The position numbers and the translations under genes are program-made. Positions 15,863-24,974 of a stretch of 45,823 nt of DNA are shown here, piece by piece. The stretch comes from Sphingobacteriales bacterium (GTDB taxonomy: Bacteria > Bacteroidota > Bacteroidia > Chitinophagales > Chitinophagaceae). The stretch covers positions 1-45,823 of the forward strand of contig JACPOD010000064.1 of assembly GCA_016185185.1 (NCBI GenBank), written 5' to 3'. The notes under the pieces were generated by a model. The model was not told the origin of the DNA. It worked only from the letters and a program-made list of their open reading frames with translations, and made no database searches. Positions within the stretch are counted from its first letter, which is position 1, and each line of letters opens with the position of its first letter.

Positions 15863-17314
15863 ATGAAAATTGCAGTTGCAAATGGAGATGGAATAGGTCC
15901 TGAAATTATGGAGGCCGTTTTAAAAATATTTAATGCCAACAATGTCCCGCTGGAATACGAAATGGTGGAAATGGGAAAATGGGTCTTTGATAAAGGCTTT
16001 AATAACGGTATGACACCGGAGGCAAAACAATCAATAGAAACACTGGGCCTGCTATTTAAAGGGCCTATGGAAACGCCAAAAGGTAAAGGTGTAAAAAGTA
16101 TAAATGTAACGGCCCGCAAAACATGGAACACCTATGCCAATAAAAGGACTTTTCAAACCCTGCATGGCGTTGATACTGTATTTAGCAAAGCTGGGATTCC
16201 CATTGATATTACAGTGGTAAGAGAAAATATTGAAGATACTTACGGTGGTGTTGAACATATGCTTACACATGATGTGGCCCTAAGCCGCCGGTTTATTACC
16301 CGCCCCGGTAGTATGCAGGTAATACGTTATGCATTTGAAATGGCCCGTCAAAAAAAAGCAAGCCGGATAACCTGCGGACACAAAGCCAACATTATGAAAA
16401 TAACGGATGGCTTGTTCCTGGATTGTTTTTATGAGATTGCCAAAGAATATCCCGAACTGAAAGCAGACGATATTATTGTAGATGACCTGTGTATGAAACT
16501 GGTAACCCGCCCCGATACATTTGATGTGGTAGTGTTAACCAACTTACAGGGCGATATTGTAAGTGATTTATGTGCCGGGTTAGTTGGCGGCCTGGGATTT
16601 GCGCCATCAGCAAATATTGGCGACCATATTTCCATATTTGAAGCGGTGCATGGAACTGCACCAGATATTGCCGGGAAAAATATTGCTAACCCCACAGCCC
16701 TTTTATTAAGCGGCCTGGCAATGCTTCGCCATGTTGGACTTACGGAAAATGCCTGCATCATTGAAAATGCATTACTCTATACCCTGGAAAATGGAATCCA
16801 TACCGGTGATTTTGGTAATAAGTCCATCCCTGCTGTAAATACTACTCAATTTGCTGATGCAATCATCAGCAACTTTGGTAAGAAACCAAAATTGGGCGCC
16901 AAAGAAATTATTCCCAATAAACCGGGCACCCCCACTCCATTAAAACTGGAATTGAATTCTATGATGATCTCGAAAGAAAGCGAGGATGAAGTAATTGTAG
17001 GTGTTGATCTTTTTATTGAAAGTGACGAACAGCCCAACCTGATAGCAGAAAAATGTAAAAGACATGCCGGTGTAAAATTTAATTTGATCAATATTAGTAA
17101 CAGGGGTACACAGGTATGGCCAACAGGGTCTGTTTATACCAACCTCGTAAACCAATACAATGTTCGCTTTGAAAGTATAGATAATTACCCCTTAAACCAG
17201 CAGGATGTTATTGGTTTATATGTAAGCATGAGTGGCAATTTTAAAATTTGCTCTTTTGAATTATTGAATATGTGGGGAGATAAAAAAGCCTACAGTTTAG
17301 CGCAGGGTCAATAG
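15863..17314 (+). CDS. icd: NADP-dependent isocitrate dehydrogenase, long form
   Basis: 483 residues. It converts isocitrate to 2-oxoglutarate and CO2 in the TCA cycle. The N-terminal ~335 residues are the isopropylmalate/isocitrate dehydrogenase fold: VANGDGIGPEIM at the start, the substrate-binding VRENIEDTYGGVEHM near residue 120, metal-binding aspartates in VVLTNLQGDIVSDLCAGLVG, and the nucleotide loop FEAVHGTAPDIAGKNIANP. About 140 extra C-terminal residues form a separate alpha/beta domain like that of the Thermus-type enzyme, usual in Bacteroidota. It lies downstream of the broken birA with its own likely promoter. A strong terminator follows. Confidence 0.95.
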   Translation: MKIAVANGDGIGPEIMEAVLKIFNANNVPLEYEMVEMGKWVFDKGFNNGMTPEAKQSIETLGLLFKGPMETPKGKGVKSINVTARKTWNTYANKRTFQTLHGVDTVFSKAGIPIDITVVRENIEDTYGGVEHMLTHDVALSRRFITRPGSMQVIRYAFEMARQKKASRITCGHKANIMKITDGLFLDCFYEIAKEYPELKADDIIVDDLCMKLVTRPDTFDVVVLTNLQGDIVSDLCAGLVGGLGFAPSANIGDHISIFEAVHGTAPDIAGKNIANPTALLLSGLAMLRHVGLTENACIIENALLYTLENGIHTGDFGNKSIPAVNTTQFADAIISNFGKKPKLGAKEIIPNKPGTPTPLKLELNSMMISKESEDEVIVGVDLFIESDEQPNLIAEKCKRHAGVKFNLINISNRGTQVWPTGSVYTNLVNQYNVRFESIDNYPLNQQDVIGLYVSMSGNFKICSFELLNMWGDKKAYSLAQGQ

Positions 17315-17331
17315 ATGAACTCATAAATAAT

Positions 17332-17364
17332 AAAGCCATCGCTCTTACTTTTAGCGATGGCTTT
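17332..17364. terminator. Bidirectional intrinsic terminator
   Basis: AAAGCCATCGCT (17332-17343) pairs perfectly with AGCGATGGCTTT (17353-17364) around a 9-base loop, followed by TTATATATAG and preceded by A-rich sequence. It separates icd (plus) from the convergent beta-barrel gene (minus) and should serve both. Confidence 0.9.
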
Positions 17365-17382
17365 TATATATAGTTTGAATTA

Positions 17383-18309
17383 TTATTTTCTTTTAATGGC
17401 GAATAACCGGCTTAAATTAAATCCCCACCTGAATTCCCCTCTTCCCCAGCTCTTAACGGTAAAAGGAATTAACTGATTTTCGAGTGTTGCTTCTGAATTG
17501 GTAAAATTCAGATGAAAGATATGTCCTGCCGTTTCTATTTCGGCACTAATGCCTAAGGGAGCATAAAATTTTATTCCATTTGCTTTGAAATAATCTTTAC
17601 TTGCCTGTGAACGGAATGGTTGTATATAATCTATCAGGATGTGAAAGTTTTGTTTTACCGGAATACGTAAAGCACCACCAATAGCAAACATATTTTTGTC
17701 ATCTCCTGTTTGAACAAGGTTTCTGCGCACAAAAGTGGGGGATAACTGAAAAGAAACTTTCCCAAACTTTCTGCCTGCTGTAAGCTGGGCAACATAACTC
17801 ATCCGGTCTCCAAAAGATTCAAAACTATTTTCAAAACCATTAAGGGTTGTTTTTTCCATGGTTGAAATAACGGTATTACCATAAATGCTCACAGCAATGG
17901 GATGTGAAGGATCGTTCTCATATTGTTCGGCAATTTTCCATCTAAATCCTGCATGCCATAGTTGTGTCAATCCACCCCAGCCTTTTGCACGGGATGCAAT
18001 TATATTGACTTTGTCAGATATGCCATAAGTAAAACCAATTTGTACATCGGTTGAATTATCCAACCCAAAAAAACGCCGGCCACCACCATAAGTGCCGGCC
18101 ACATCACCAAAATTATGCACAACCCTGAATTCAAGCATGCCGTGACGCATCATTTCAGTAGTATACTGATTGATGACTCTCATTCCTGAAAACAAAATTG
18201 CCGGATTTTTACTAACGGGTTTTGCGGAATCAAATTTGAGTTCAACATCTTGCGTAAAGGCGGCTGTAAAAAAAAGCAATAAAATGCCTGTTAAAAAATT
18301 TTTTTGCAT
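17383..18309 (-). CDS. Outer-membrane beta-barrel protein (DUF5777-like)
   Basis: 308 residues with a signal peptide ending TAAFTQ. The mature protein alternates short amphipathic strands (MLEFRVVHNFGDV, DVQIGFTYGISDKVNII, FGKVSFQLSPTFVRR, NFHILIDYIQPFR) and ends in RWGFNLSRLFAIKRK, consistent with a beta barrel. It matches my memory of the DUF5777 barrel family, which has no known substrate. The next gene in the same direction upstream is a decayed cytochrome-like lipoprotein. Such barrels often sit beside cytochrome-type or YceI-like exported proteins, so the pair may once have been a unit. No regulation is visible. Confidence 0.78.
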   Translation of the reverse strand: MQKNFLTGILLLFFTAAFTQDVELKFDSAKPVSKNPAILFSGMRVINQYTTEMMRHGMLEFRVVHNFGDVAGTYGGGRRFFGLDNSTDVQIGFTYGISDKVNIIASRAKGWGGLTQLWHAGFRWKIAEQYENDPSHPIAVSIYGNTVISTMEKTTLNGFENSFESFGDRMSYVAQLTAGRKFGKVSFQLSPTFVRRNLVQTGDDKNMFAIGGALRIPVKQNFHILIDYIQPFRSQASKDYFKANGIKFYAPLGISAEIETAGHIFHLNFTNSEATLENQLIPFTVKSWGRGEFRWGFNLSRLFAIKRK

Positions 18310-18343
18310 AATGTAAATGTAAAGGTTGGATAAATAAAAACAA

Positions 18344-18706
18344 TCAATTATTCAATGCCCCGTTATTAACCCGGCACTGGATCGTTTTCTTTTTGCTGCG
18401 CTGTAAGTGATCCCGTTTTAGGCATAGCAGCTGATTGTACTGGCTATTAATCAGAGATGCATTGGCAGATATTTACGCATACGTAAGCAATGCAGGAGCT
18501 TGAGTACCATTATGACATCCGGAAACAGCACAGGAAGTTGAAATGATAGGTGATACATCAGCTGCAAACTTAGCACTGGTTGTAGAGCAATCCGTAGTAG
18601 TGCCGCCACCACCATTATTTGTTGTACTACCGCTGCTCCTGGAACAAGAGTAGGCTATTATTACTATTGAGCATAAGATAAAACCTGCATAAATACCTTT
18701 TTTCAT
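18344..18706 (-). pseudogene. Decayed cytochrome-c-like lipoprotein gene
   Basis: An open reading of 77 codons from ATG 18706 encodes a lipoprotein signal (IAYSC, C21), a Gly/Thr-rich linker, and FAADVSPIISTSCAVSGCHN with a C59-x4-C-H heme-like motif, ending LLTYA at TAA (18473-18475). In the same frame after that stop I read ISANASLINS. Dropping one base gives VQSAAMPKTGSLTAQQK, and removing one extra A in a GAAAACG run gives ETIQCRVNNGALNN and a TGA at 18344. The whole reads as a ~115-residue exported cytochrome-like domain carrying one nonsense codon, one deletion and one insertion. Alternatively these are sequence errors, but three in 120 bases makes decay more likely. Confidence 0.8.
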
Positions 18707-18819
18707 AAAACTCCTTTTTTTAATGAATTGAAGTTATAACCCGAAAGGATAGTATTTATTTTCTTATGCCTGAAAAGGTATTGTTAATGCCTGAGCAGGT
18801 ATAAATGGTGTCTGAAAAA

Positions 18820-19296
18820 TCAGCTTTTGAGTTTGTTCCATTCCTTCACTATTTCTTCAGCATGCTGCTTATTTTTAGGTTTCAGAAATATCTTACGGAT
18901 GATCCCTTTTTCATCTATAACAAAAGTAGTACGGTGAACTCCCATATAGTGGTTGCCAAACATTTGTTTCTCTCCCCATACACCGTATTTATTTAAAATG
19001 TCATGCTTTTCATCAGCAATCAAGATGAATGGCAAATCAAATTTTGCTTCAAATTTCTTATGGCTTTTTTCTGAATCAGGGCTTACACCAATTACTTCAA
19101 ATCCATTTTTCGTCAGCAAGCCATAGTTATCCCGCAGGTTACAGGCCTGGATGGTGCAGGTTGGCGTATCATCTTCAGGATAGAAATACAATACCACTTT
19201 CTTTCCTTTGTAATCTTTCAATGAAACTGTTTTACCGTTCTGGTCTTTGCATTTAAAGTCCGGAGCTTTTTGTCCTTCCGATAATAATGTAGCCAT
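18820..19296 (-). CDS. bcp: Thioredoxin-dependent peroxiredoxin, Bcp/PrxQ type
   Basis: A 158-residue cytoplasmic peroxidase that reduces hydrogen peroxide and organic hydroperoxides. The peroxidatic cysteine C47 lies in DDTPTCTIQACNLRD with the resolving C52 five residues later, the atypical 2-Cys PrxQ arrangement. The upstream VVLYFYPED and the downstream GVSPDSEKSHKKF and GVHRTTFVIDEKG blocks match the family, as does the length. The start follows a T/G-rich repeat (19301-19332) shared with the alaS/M23 spacer. The spacer towards the cytochrome pseudogene (18707-18819) holds no other gene. Confidence 0.95.
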   Translation of the reverse strand: MATLLSEGQKAPDFKCKDQNGKTVSLKDYKGKKVVLYFYPEDDTPTCTIQACNLRDNYGLLTKNGFEVIGVSPDSEKSHKKFEAKFDLPFILIADEKHDILNKYGVWGEKQMFGNHYMGVHRTTFVIDEKGIIRKIFLKPKNKQHAEEIVKEWNKLKS

Positions 19297-19300
19297 ATTT

Positions 19301-19332
19301 AGTTTGTGGTTTGTTGTTTATAGTTTGTGGTT
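19301..19332. repeat. TTTGTGGTT-type intergenic repeat, copy 2
   Basis: Near copy of 1961-1994: AGTTTGTGGTTTGTTG followed by TTTATAGTTTGTGGTTA. It lies four bases upstream of the bcp start codon, so it is transcribed in the leader or overlaps the promoter. It is followed by GTAGCCAATAGCTAAAAGC; a similar GAATAGCCAATGGTAAAT follows the M23 gene at about 3044. Confidence 0.5.
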
Positions 19333-19370
19333 ATTCGCCTGTAGCCAATAGCTAAAAGCTTATAGTATTC

Positions 19371-20990
19371 TTACCTAACAAATTTATACACCAGCTCCGT
19401 AACATTCCCTGCTTCATCTTCTGCTGTTACTTTCAGATCATGTTCGCCCGGCGTACAATGAGAATCCATCCGGTAGGTAAATGTATTGCCTGTTCCCCCA
19501 AATAATAGCCATTTACCATCCAGTTCGGCCCTGAAACTTTTTATCTCTTTGTAGTTATCAGATACGATGAATTTGATATAAGATGCCCTTGATAAATTAG
19601 CCCCATTAAAAATATTGCCCGTGATCTTTGGTGGTTCATTATCCAGCAACAATTGAAACGTACCAAATTCACGAAACTTAGCAGTAAACCAACCATCTTT
19701 AAAAGCAGCTTTTGCTACATCGGGTTTCTTTTTCCCGGTATGGTACATCAGCACATGGTTTACATCATCGCCACTTATTTTACGGGTAGCTTTTATTCCT
19801 ACAATCATGGAATCCTGTAATGGAAAAGAGGTATTTTGCAAAACAAATACATCACTCAGCCCGGTAACAGATGAATTTTTACTATACACAAAATGAATGG
19901 CATCATACAATCCTTTTTCTGAAATATAAACCTGCAGTTCATTGTTTTCATACACATTTACTTCATTGGGTTTCATCAAATCTCCCGGCAGGCTGGCTTC
20001 AACTGGTTTTCCCGATTGCTGAATATTGAAAGATGCATGGGATCTGTTACCATATGAATCTTTTACTTCAAGAACGATGTGGTGAACCTCACCATCACTC
20101 AGATCTACCAAGCCATCTTCATTCCATTTTTGATAAATATCAAGGCGGTTTCCCGGTAAGGCACTTAAATGCTGCAAGTAAGGGCCTCCATTAATTTTTA
20201 TCCTGTAATCAATATGTGCATTGAGGTAACGGGTCATATCATACCCTATATTATCAATTAAAAAACCACTTACCGGCTCATTATTATCGAATACAACAGC
20301 CTGGTTAAAGCCTAATGAGTTTGTAAACCCATTTACCCTGTCAAAAGCTGTAATAGCAAAACTTACCTTAGGAGCAATGGTTTTAATTACCGGGTTTGTT
20401 ACTTTAAATGTGTCGCCAATTTTTTTAAAGGCTAATAATAAAGGTGATTGTTCAAAAGTGCTTTTATCCCTGTCGTAAACAGCCAGCCTGGTTAACGCAG
20501 GCGGAATATTATCGGGAATATTAAATCCAAAAAACAAAGGGTTTACACAATTATCGTTTTCTGTTTTACGAATTTCAAAATGCACATGCGGCCCTTCAGA
20601 AGCTCCTGTATTTCCGCTATACCCAATAAATTGTCCTTTTTGAACTTTGAATTTAGTAGCTGGTACCTGTACTTCAATCTTCCATTTTTCATTGGCATAT
20701 TGCTGCTCCGCCAAATAAGCTTCTACTTCTGGTGTAAACGTATTCATGTGTGCATACAACGTGGTGTACCCGTTGGGATGGTTGATGTATAAAGCCCTGC
20801 CAAAACCGTTAGGATCTATTTTTATCCGGGCAATGTATCCATCTGCAGATGCATAAATGGGAAGATTCTGTCTTCGCTCAGTAAACAAATCCAATCCCAT
20901 ATGAAAATGGTTGGGACGCATCTCTCCAAAATTCGCATTAAGCTTAACAGGAATGCCCAGCGGATAACGGAAATAACCTAAAATACCCAC
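19371..20990 (-). CDS. M23 family metallopeptidase with C-terminal beta domains; no signal peptide visible
   Basis: 539 residues. The peptidase domain comes first: NHFHMGLDLFTERRQ supplies H29-x3-D33, and GPHVHFEIRKTEN supplies the H-x-H pair, so it should be zinc-active on peptidoglycan cross-links. Residues about 190-539 are Ig-like beta domains (PPALTRLAVYDRD, DNEPPKITGNIF, HDLKVTAEDEAGNV). Family members that I recall start with a signal peptide just before GYFRNPLGIP. Here the only possible start is GTG 20990, giving MGILGYFRYPLG with no signal, and an in-frame stop lies at 21015-21017. Either export has been lost, the true start lies beyond a frame error, or a non-standard start is used. 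Confidence 0.85.
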   Translation of the reverse strand: MGILGYFRYPLGIPVKLNANFGEMRPNHFHMGLDLFTERRQNLPIYASADGYIARIKIDPNGFGRALYINHPNGYTTLYAHMNTFTPEVEAYLAEQQYANEKWKIEVQVPATKFKVQKGQFIGYSGNTGASEGPHVHFEIRKTENDNCVNPLFFGFNIPDNIPPALTRLAVYDRDKSTFEQSPLLLAFKKIGDTFKVTNPVIKTIAPKVSFAITAFDRVNGFTNSLGFNQAVVFDNNEPVSGFLIDNIGYDMTRYLNAHIDYRIKINGGPYLQHLSALPGNRLDIYQKWNEDGLVDLSDGEVHHIVLEVKDSYGNRSHASFNIQQSGKPVEASLPGDLMKPNEVNVYENNELQVYISEKGLYDAIHFVYSKNSSVTGLSDVFVLQNTSFPLQDSMIVGIKATRKISGDDVNHVLMYHTGKKKPDVAKAAFKDGWFTAKFREFGTFQLLLDNEPPKITGNIFNGANLSRASYIKFIVSDNYKEIKSFRAELDGKWLLFGGTGNTFTYRMDSHCTPGEHDLKVTAEDEAGNVTELVYKFVR

Positions 20991-21072
20991 TTTGCGGTAT
21001 TGACTTTTTTTTAATTATGACGCAACTTTATGGCTTCGTTTTTGTCTATTATAAAATAAACCGGAGGGATTT

Positions 21073-21243
21073 ATGAAAAGCATTTTACACCTTGTTAGAA
21101 AATGGTGGATAGTAGCCGCCGTATTTGTTGGCATTCGTTCAAAAGATGATTTAAAACTGATGCATAAAGAGACTATGAAAATGAATTCTCCTGCAAATGA
21201 AATTTTGCTCGATGAATATGAGATAAATACTTACCATAGTTAG
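21073..21243 (+). CDS. Small hypothetical protein with strong Shine-Dalgarno
   Basis: A 56-residue frame, MKSILHLVRKWW then IVAAVFVGIRSKDDLKLMHK, ending EINTYHS. It has one possible membrane segment at residues 11-21 followed by a charged tail. GGAGGG sits five bases before the ATG. Such a strong ribosome-binding site is uncommon in Bacteroidota and supports real translation. It lies between the divergent M23 gene and carB, ending 54 bases before the carB -33 element. I do not recognise a family. Confidence 0.5.
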   Translation: MKSILHLVRKWWIVAAVFVGIRSKDDLKLMHKETMKMNSPANEILLDEYEINTYHS

Positions 21244-21297
21244 TTTCAGCACCATAAATCATTAGGCCAATGTGCTAAAAAAGCGTCAAATTTTAGT

Positions 21298-21329
21298 TTG
21301 GGGCTTTCCTTTTTTTGGGGTTATTTTTG
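21298..21329 (+). promoter_or_regulatory. Candidate carB promoter
   Basis: TTG at 21298-21300 (within AGTTTGG), a 21-base spacer, and TATTTTTG at 21322-21329 fit the Bacteroidota TTG-N(17-23)-TAnnTTTG form. Transcription would start near 21336, about 16 bases before the carB ATG. Confidence 0.65.
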
Positions 21330-21351
21330 CCGCCGAAAATTAAATCCCTCC

Positions 21352-24192
21352 ATGCCTAAAGATAATTCCATTAAGAGTGTACTCATCATTGGTTCCGGAC
21401 CTATAATAATTGGACAAGCCTGCGAATTTGATTACAGCGGTACGCAGGCCGCCAGGAGTTTAAGAGAAGAAGGTGTTAAAGTAATTCTTATTAACAGTAA
21501 CCCTGCCACCATCATGACAGACCCCATGATGGCCGACAGGGTTTATCTTTTGCCCCTTACTGTAGAAAGTATAGAACAGATTTTAGAAGAGAACCAGATA
21601 GATGCCGTATTACCAACCATGGGCGGACAAACCGCACTCAATCTTTGTAAAGAAGCAGATGAACTGGGTATTTGGGAAAAATATAATGTGCGGTTGATTG
21701 GTGTAGATATTAAAGCCATTGATAAAGCAGAGGACAGGGAAAAATTCCGCCAGTGGATGATTGAAATGGGGATTGGTGTTTGTCCGGCTAAAATTGCCAA
21801 CTCATTTTTAGAAGGTAAAGAATTTGCACAAACAATCGGGTTCCCATTGGTAATTCGCCCATCATTTACTTTGGGTGGCACTGGTGGTGGAATTGTGTTT
21901 AAGAAAGAAGAACTGGATGAAGCATTGAATAATGGATTAACTGCTTCCCCTATTCATGAAGTATTAGTGGAGAAAGCAGTATTGGGCTGGAAAGAATTTG
22001 AATTAGAACTGCTGAGAGATAATAATGACAATGTAGTGATCATTTGCAGTGTTGAAAATTTTGATCCGATGGGGGTGCATACTGGTGACAGTATTACGGT
22101 AGCACCTGCCATGACACTCAGCGATACTGCTTACCAGGCCATGCGTAACACCGCCATCCGTATGATGCGGTCATTAGGGAATTTTGCCGGGGGATGTAAT
22201 GTACAGTTTGCATTAAATCCACAAACAGAAGAACTAATAGTAGTGGAAATTAATCCCCGTGTGAGTCGTTCTTCTGCGCTGGCCAGCAAAGCAACGGGTT
22301 ATCCTATTGCAAAGATTGCAGCAAAACTTGCCATTGGTTATAATTTAGATGAATTAGAAAATCAAATCACCAAATCAACATCCGCTTATTTTGAACCGGC
22401 ATTGGATTATGTGATTGTAAAAATCCCCCGCTGGAATTTTGATAAGTTCAAAGGAGCAAATGATACACTTGGTTTCCAAATGAAAAGTGTGGGTGAAGTA
22501 ATGGGTATTGGTAGAAGCTTTGCTGAAGCTATTCAAAAAGCCTGTCAGAGTTTGGAGAATGAGGCAGTTGGTTTGGGTTATTATGGTAAAAGCCTGATGC
22601 ATGCAGATGATTTGATTGAATACATTAAGATACCAAAATGGGACAGGGTATTCCGTATTAAAGATGCATTGATGGCCGGGGCCAGTATTAAACGAATTTG
22701 TGAAAGTACCGGTATTGACCGCTGGTTCATTTACCAGATACAACAAATATGTGAGTGTGAAAAAGAAATTGCGAAATATGATCTGAAGACTTTGCCAGGT
22801 GATTTGTTGAAAGAAGCAAAATTCCTTGGCTTTAGTGATGAACAGATCATCCGCATTATGAAAGAAGAAGATGCAGAACAAATTTACCAGCGCAGAAAAG
22901 AAATGGGACTAACCCGTGTATTTAAAATGGTAGATACCTGCAGTGCGGAGTTTGAAGCAAAAACGCCTTACTTCTATTCAACTTTTGAAAATAGTACTAA
23001 GGGCAATACTGTTGTTTCCAATGAAAGCAAAGTTTCCAATAAAAAGAAGATCATCGTCCTTGGCTCAGGTCCAAACCGTATAGGACAGGGGATTGAATTT
23101 GATTACTGTTGTGTACATGGCCTGCTGGCTATTAAAGAATGTGGGTACGAGGCCATTATGGTTAACTGTAACCCCGAAACGGTGTCAACTGATTTTGATA
23201 TCGCCGATAAACTTTATTTCGAACCCGTTTTCTGGGAACATCTCTGGGAAATTGTGGAATATGAAAAACCAGATGGGGTAATTGTACAGTTAGGCGGACA
23301 AACTGCTTTAAAGCTTGCTAAACGCTTACATGAAAAAGGCATCAAAATCATCGGTACATCTTTCGACAACATGGATATTGCAGAAGACCGTGGACGTTTT
23401 AGTGATATGCTGAAAGAGTTAGGCATCCCTTACCCAAAATATGGTACTGCTTTTAATACAGATGATGCTATTGAAGTGGCAAAAGAAGTAGGCTATCCTG
23501 TTCTTGTTAGACCCAGCTATGTATTGGGTGGACAAAGAATGCGTATTGTTCTGAATGATGAAGAACTGGAAAAAGGTGTATTGAGCTTATTAAAACATTT
23601 ACCTGGTAATAAAATTTTAATTGATCATTTTCTGGATCGTTGCCAGGAAGCAGAGATAGATGCCATTTTTGATGGAGATGATTTTCATGTAATGGGTGTG
23701 ATGGAGCATATTGAACCGGCCGGTATTCACAGCGGTGATAGCAATGCGGTGTTACCTCAGTTCAATTTATCTCCGCTGATTGTTCATACCATGGAAGAAT
23801 ATGCGGAGAAGATTGCAAGAGCCTTAAACATAAAAGGTCTTATCAATATCCAGTTTGCCATTAAAGACGGCAATGTGTATGTAATTGAAGCAAACCCAAG
23901 AGCCAGCCGCACCACACCATTCATTGCGAAAGCATATCAAATTCCTTATTTGAATATTGCCACTAAAATAATGATCGGTGTTGCCAAACTGAAAGACTTT
24001 ACTTACGATAAAAAGTTAACAGGGTTCGCCATTAAAGAACCCGTATTCTCTTTCAATAAATTCCCCGGCGTAAATAAAGAGTTAGGACCAGAGATGAAGA
24101 GTACCGGTGAAGCTATCCGTTTCATCAAAGACTTGCGTGACCCCTACTTCCGCACTTTGTATAAGGAAAGGAGTATGCACCTGAGTAAATAA
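21352..24192 (+). CDS. carB: Carbamoyl-phosphate synthase large subunit without the allosteric domain
   Basis: 946 residues. With CarA it makes carbamoyl phosphate from bicarbonate, ammonia (from glutamine) and two ATP for pyrimidine and arginine synthesis. Two homologous ATP-grasp halves are seen: the first begins [20 protein letters not shown], with [13 protein letters not shown]; the second begins [20 protein letters not shown] near residue 565, with [14 protein letters not shown] and [12 protein letters not shown]. The protein ends about 20 residues after [10 protein letters not shown], so the C-terminal MGS domain (about 130 residues in E. coli) that binds UMP and ornithine is absent, as in other Bacteroidota that I recall. 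Start: ATG 21352 ([13 protein letters not shown]); an earlier frame opening at 21298 overlaps the promoter. carA is not in the window. Confidence 0.97.
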   Translation: MPKDNSIKSVLIIGSGPIIIGQACEFDYSGTQAARSLREEGVKVILINSNPATIMTDPMMADRVYLLPLTVESIEQILEENQIDAVLPTMGGQTALNLCKEADELGIWEKYNVRLIGVDIKAIDKAEDREKFRQWMIEMGIGVCPAKIANSFLEGKEFAQTIGFPLVIRPSFTLGGTGGGIVFKKEELDEALNNGLTASPIHEVLVEKAVLGWKEFELELLRDNNDNVVIICSVENFDPMGVHTGDSITVAPAMTLSDTAYQAMRNTAIRMMRSLGNFAGGCNVQFALNPQTEELIVVEINPRVSRSSALASKATGYPIAKIAAKLAIGYNLDELENQITKSTSAYFEPALDYVIVKIPRWNFDKFKGANDTLGFQMKSVGEVMGIGRSFAEAIQKACQSLENEAVGLGYYGKSLMHADDLIEYIKIPKWDRVFRIKDALMAGASIKRICESTGIDRWFIYQIQQICECEKEIAKYDLKTLPGDLLKEAKFLGFSDEQIIRIMKEEDAEQIYQRRKEMGLTRVFKMVDTCSAEFEAKTPYFYSTFENSTKGNTVVSNESKVSNKKKIIVLGSGPNRIGQGIEFDYCCVHGLLAIKECGYEAIMVNCNPETVSTDFDIADKLYFEPVFWEHLWEIVEYEKPDGVIVQLGGQTALKLAKRLHEKGIKIIGTSFDNMDIAEDRGRFSDMLKELGIPYPKYGTAFNTDDAIEVAKEVGYPVLVRPSYVLGGQRMRIVLNDEELEKGVLSLLKHLPGNKILIDHFLDRCQEAEIDAIFDGDDFHVMGVMEHIEPAGIHSGDSNAVLPQFNLSPLIVHTMEEYAEKIARALNIKGLINIQFAIKDGNVYVIEANPRASRTTPFIAKAYQIPYLNIATKIMIGVAKLKDFTYDKKLTGFAIKEPVFSFNKFPGVNKELGPEMKSTGEAIRFIKDLRDPYFRTLYKERSMHLSK

Positions 24193-24200
24193 TTACCTGT

Positions 24201-24241
24201 TGCCCGTCTGAATCCGGCTATCGCCGGAGTCTGCCGGGTAA
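24201..24241. repeat. REP element, left flank of the transposase gene
   Basis: A 41-base unit: conserved shoulders GCCCGTCTGAA and GAGTCTGCCGGGTAA around a hairpin TCCGGC-TATC-GCCGGA. It is the inverted counterpart of 24930-24970, with 36 of 41 positions identical. The stem differs from the right copy by one compensatory G-C to C-G swap. It starts nine bases after the carB stop and may also end carB transcription. Confidence 0.88.
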
Positions 24242-24294
24242 AGAAACGTAATGCCATTATTTGTACGAATAATCCCTTCTTCGTAAATTAGATA

Positions 24295-24918
24295 ATGCGA
24301 TTTACAGAAGGCAATCTTTATCATATTTACAATCGGGGTAATAATAAACAACCGGTTTATTTTACTCCGGCAAACTATATCTACTTCCTGAAACAAGTAC
24401 GCCATTTTCTTCTACCGCATTGTGACATGTTATGTTATTGCCTGATGCCAAATCATTTTCATTTTCTTGTATTCATCAAACCAACAGGCGATATCAGATA
24501 CAGGCAAACAGATGTAAAAGAAACAACTAAATCCGGACAGACAATTACCATATCAACAGAAAGGCATCCGCTTGCTGCTGCAATAGGTTATTTACTTAGC
24601 TCATATACTCAATCCATCAATAAACAGAATAATACATCTGGTTCGGTTTTCCAGCAGAAAACAAAAGCAAAGGGAATAAATCAGTTTTTGTATGGAGAAA
24701 CCTGCTTTCACTACATCCATCAAAATCCGCTAAAAGCAGGAATGGTTACTAAAATGGAAGACTGGAGTTATTCTTCATTTACTGACTATGCAGGATTCAG
24801 AAACGGTACTTTATGTAACCAACAACTTGCCTGTGAGTTACTAAATTTAAATAAAGAAACATTTTATGAAGATTCATATAAAGTAATTATGGATGAAGCA
24901 GTAAACAATATTTTTTAA
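24295..24918 (+). CDS. REP-associated tyrosine transposase (RAYT, Y1_Tnp/IS200-like)
   Basis: A 207-residue single-strand DNA nuclease of the HUH Y1 class. Landmarks: YHIYNRGNNKQP at the N-terminus, the metal-binding H54-F-H56 in CLMPNHFHFLVF, a candidate catalytic tyrosine (Y104) in LLSSYTQSINKQ, and the family signature YIHQNPLKAGMV near residue 140. RAYT proteins bind and cut REP palindromes and are thought to spread them. The gene is flanked at about 50 bases left and 11 right by inverted REP elements, the arrangement known as a REPtron. It interrupts the carB-comEC interval. The frame is complete, so the protein is probably active. Confidence 0.92.
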   Translation: MRFTEGNLYHIYNRGNNKQPVYFTPANYIYFLKQVRHFLLPHCDMLCYCLMPNHFHFLVFIKPTGDIRYRQTDVKETTKSGQTITISTERHPLAAAIGYLLSSYTQSINKQNNTSGSVFQQKTKAKGINQFLYGETCFHYIHQNPLKAGMVTKMEDWSYSSFTDYAGFRNGTLCNQQLACELLNLNKETFYEDSYKVIMDEAVNNIF

Positions 24919-24929
24919 ACTCAAACAAA

Positions 24930-24970
24930 TTACCCGGCAGACTCCCGCCATAGCGGGATTCAGACGGGTG
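24930..24970. repeat. REP element, right flank of the transposase gene
   Basis: Inverted copy of 24201-24241. Its reverse complement reads ACCCGTCTGAATCC, stem TCCCGC-TATG-GCGGGA, then GAGTCTGCCGGGTAA. It ends four bases before the comEC ATG, so it lies in the comEC leader and could affect its translation. Confidence 0.88.
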
Positions 24971-24974
24971 GACT

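Noticed and set aside
24201-24970. CRISPR-like repeats around the transposase
   Set aside because: Only two copies exist, in inverted orientation and 690 bases apart; they are REP elements.
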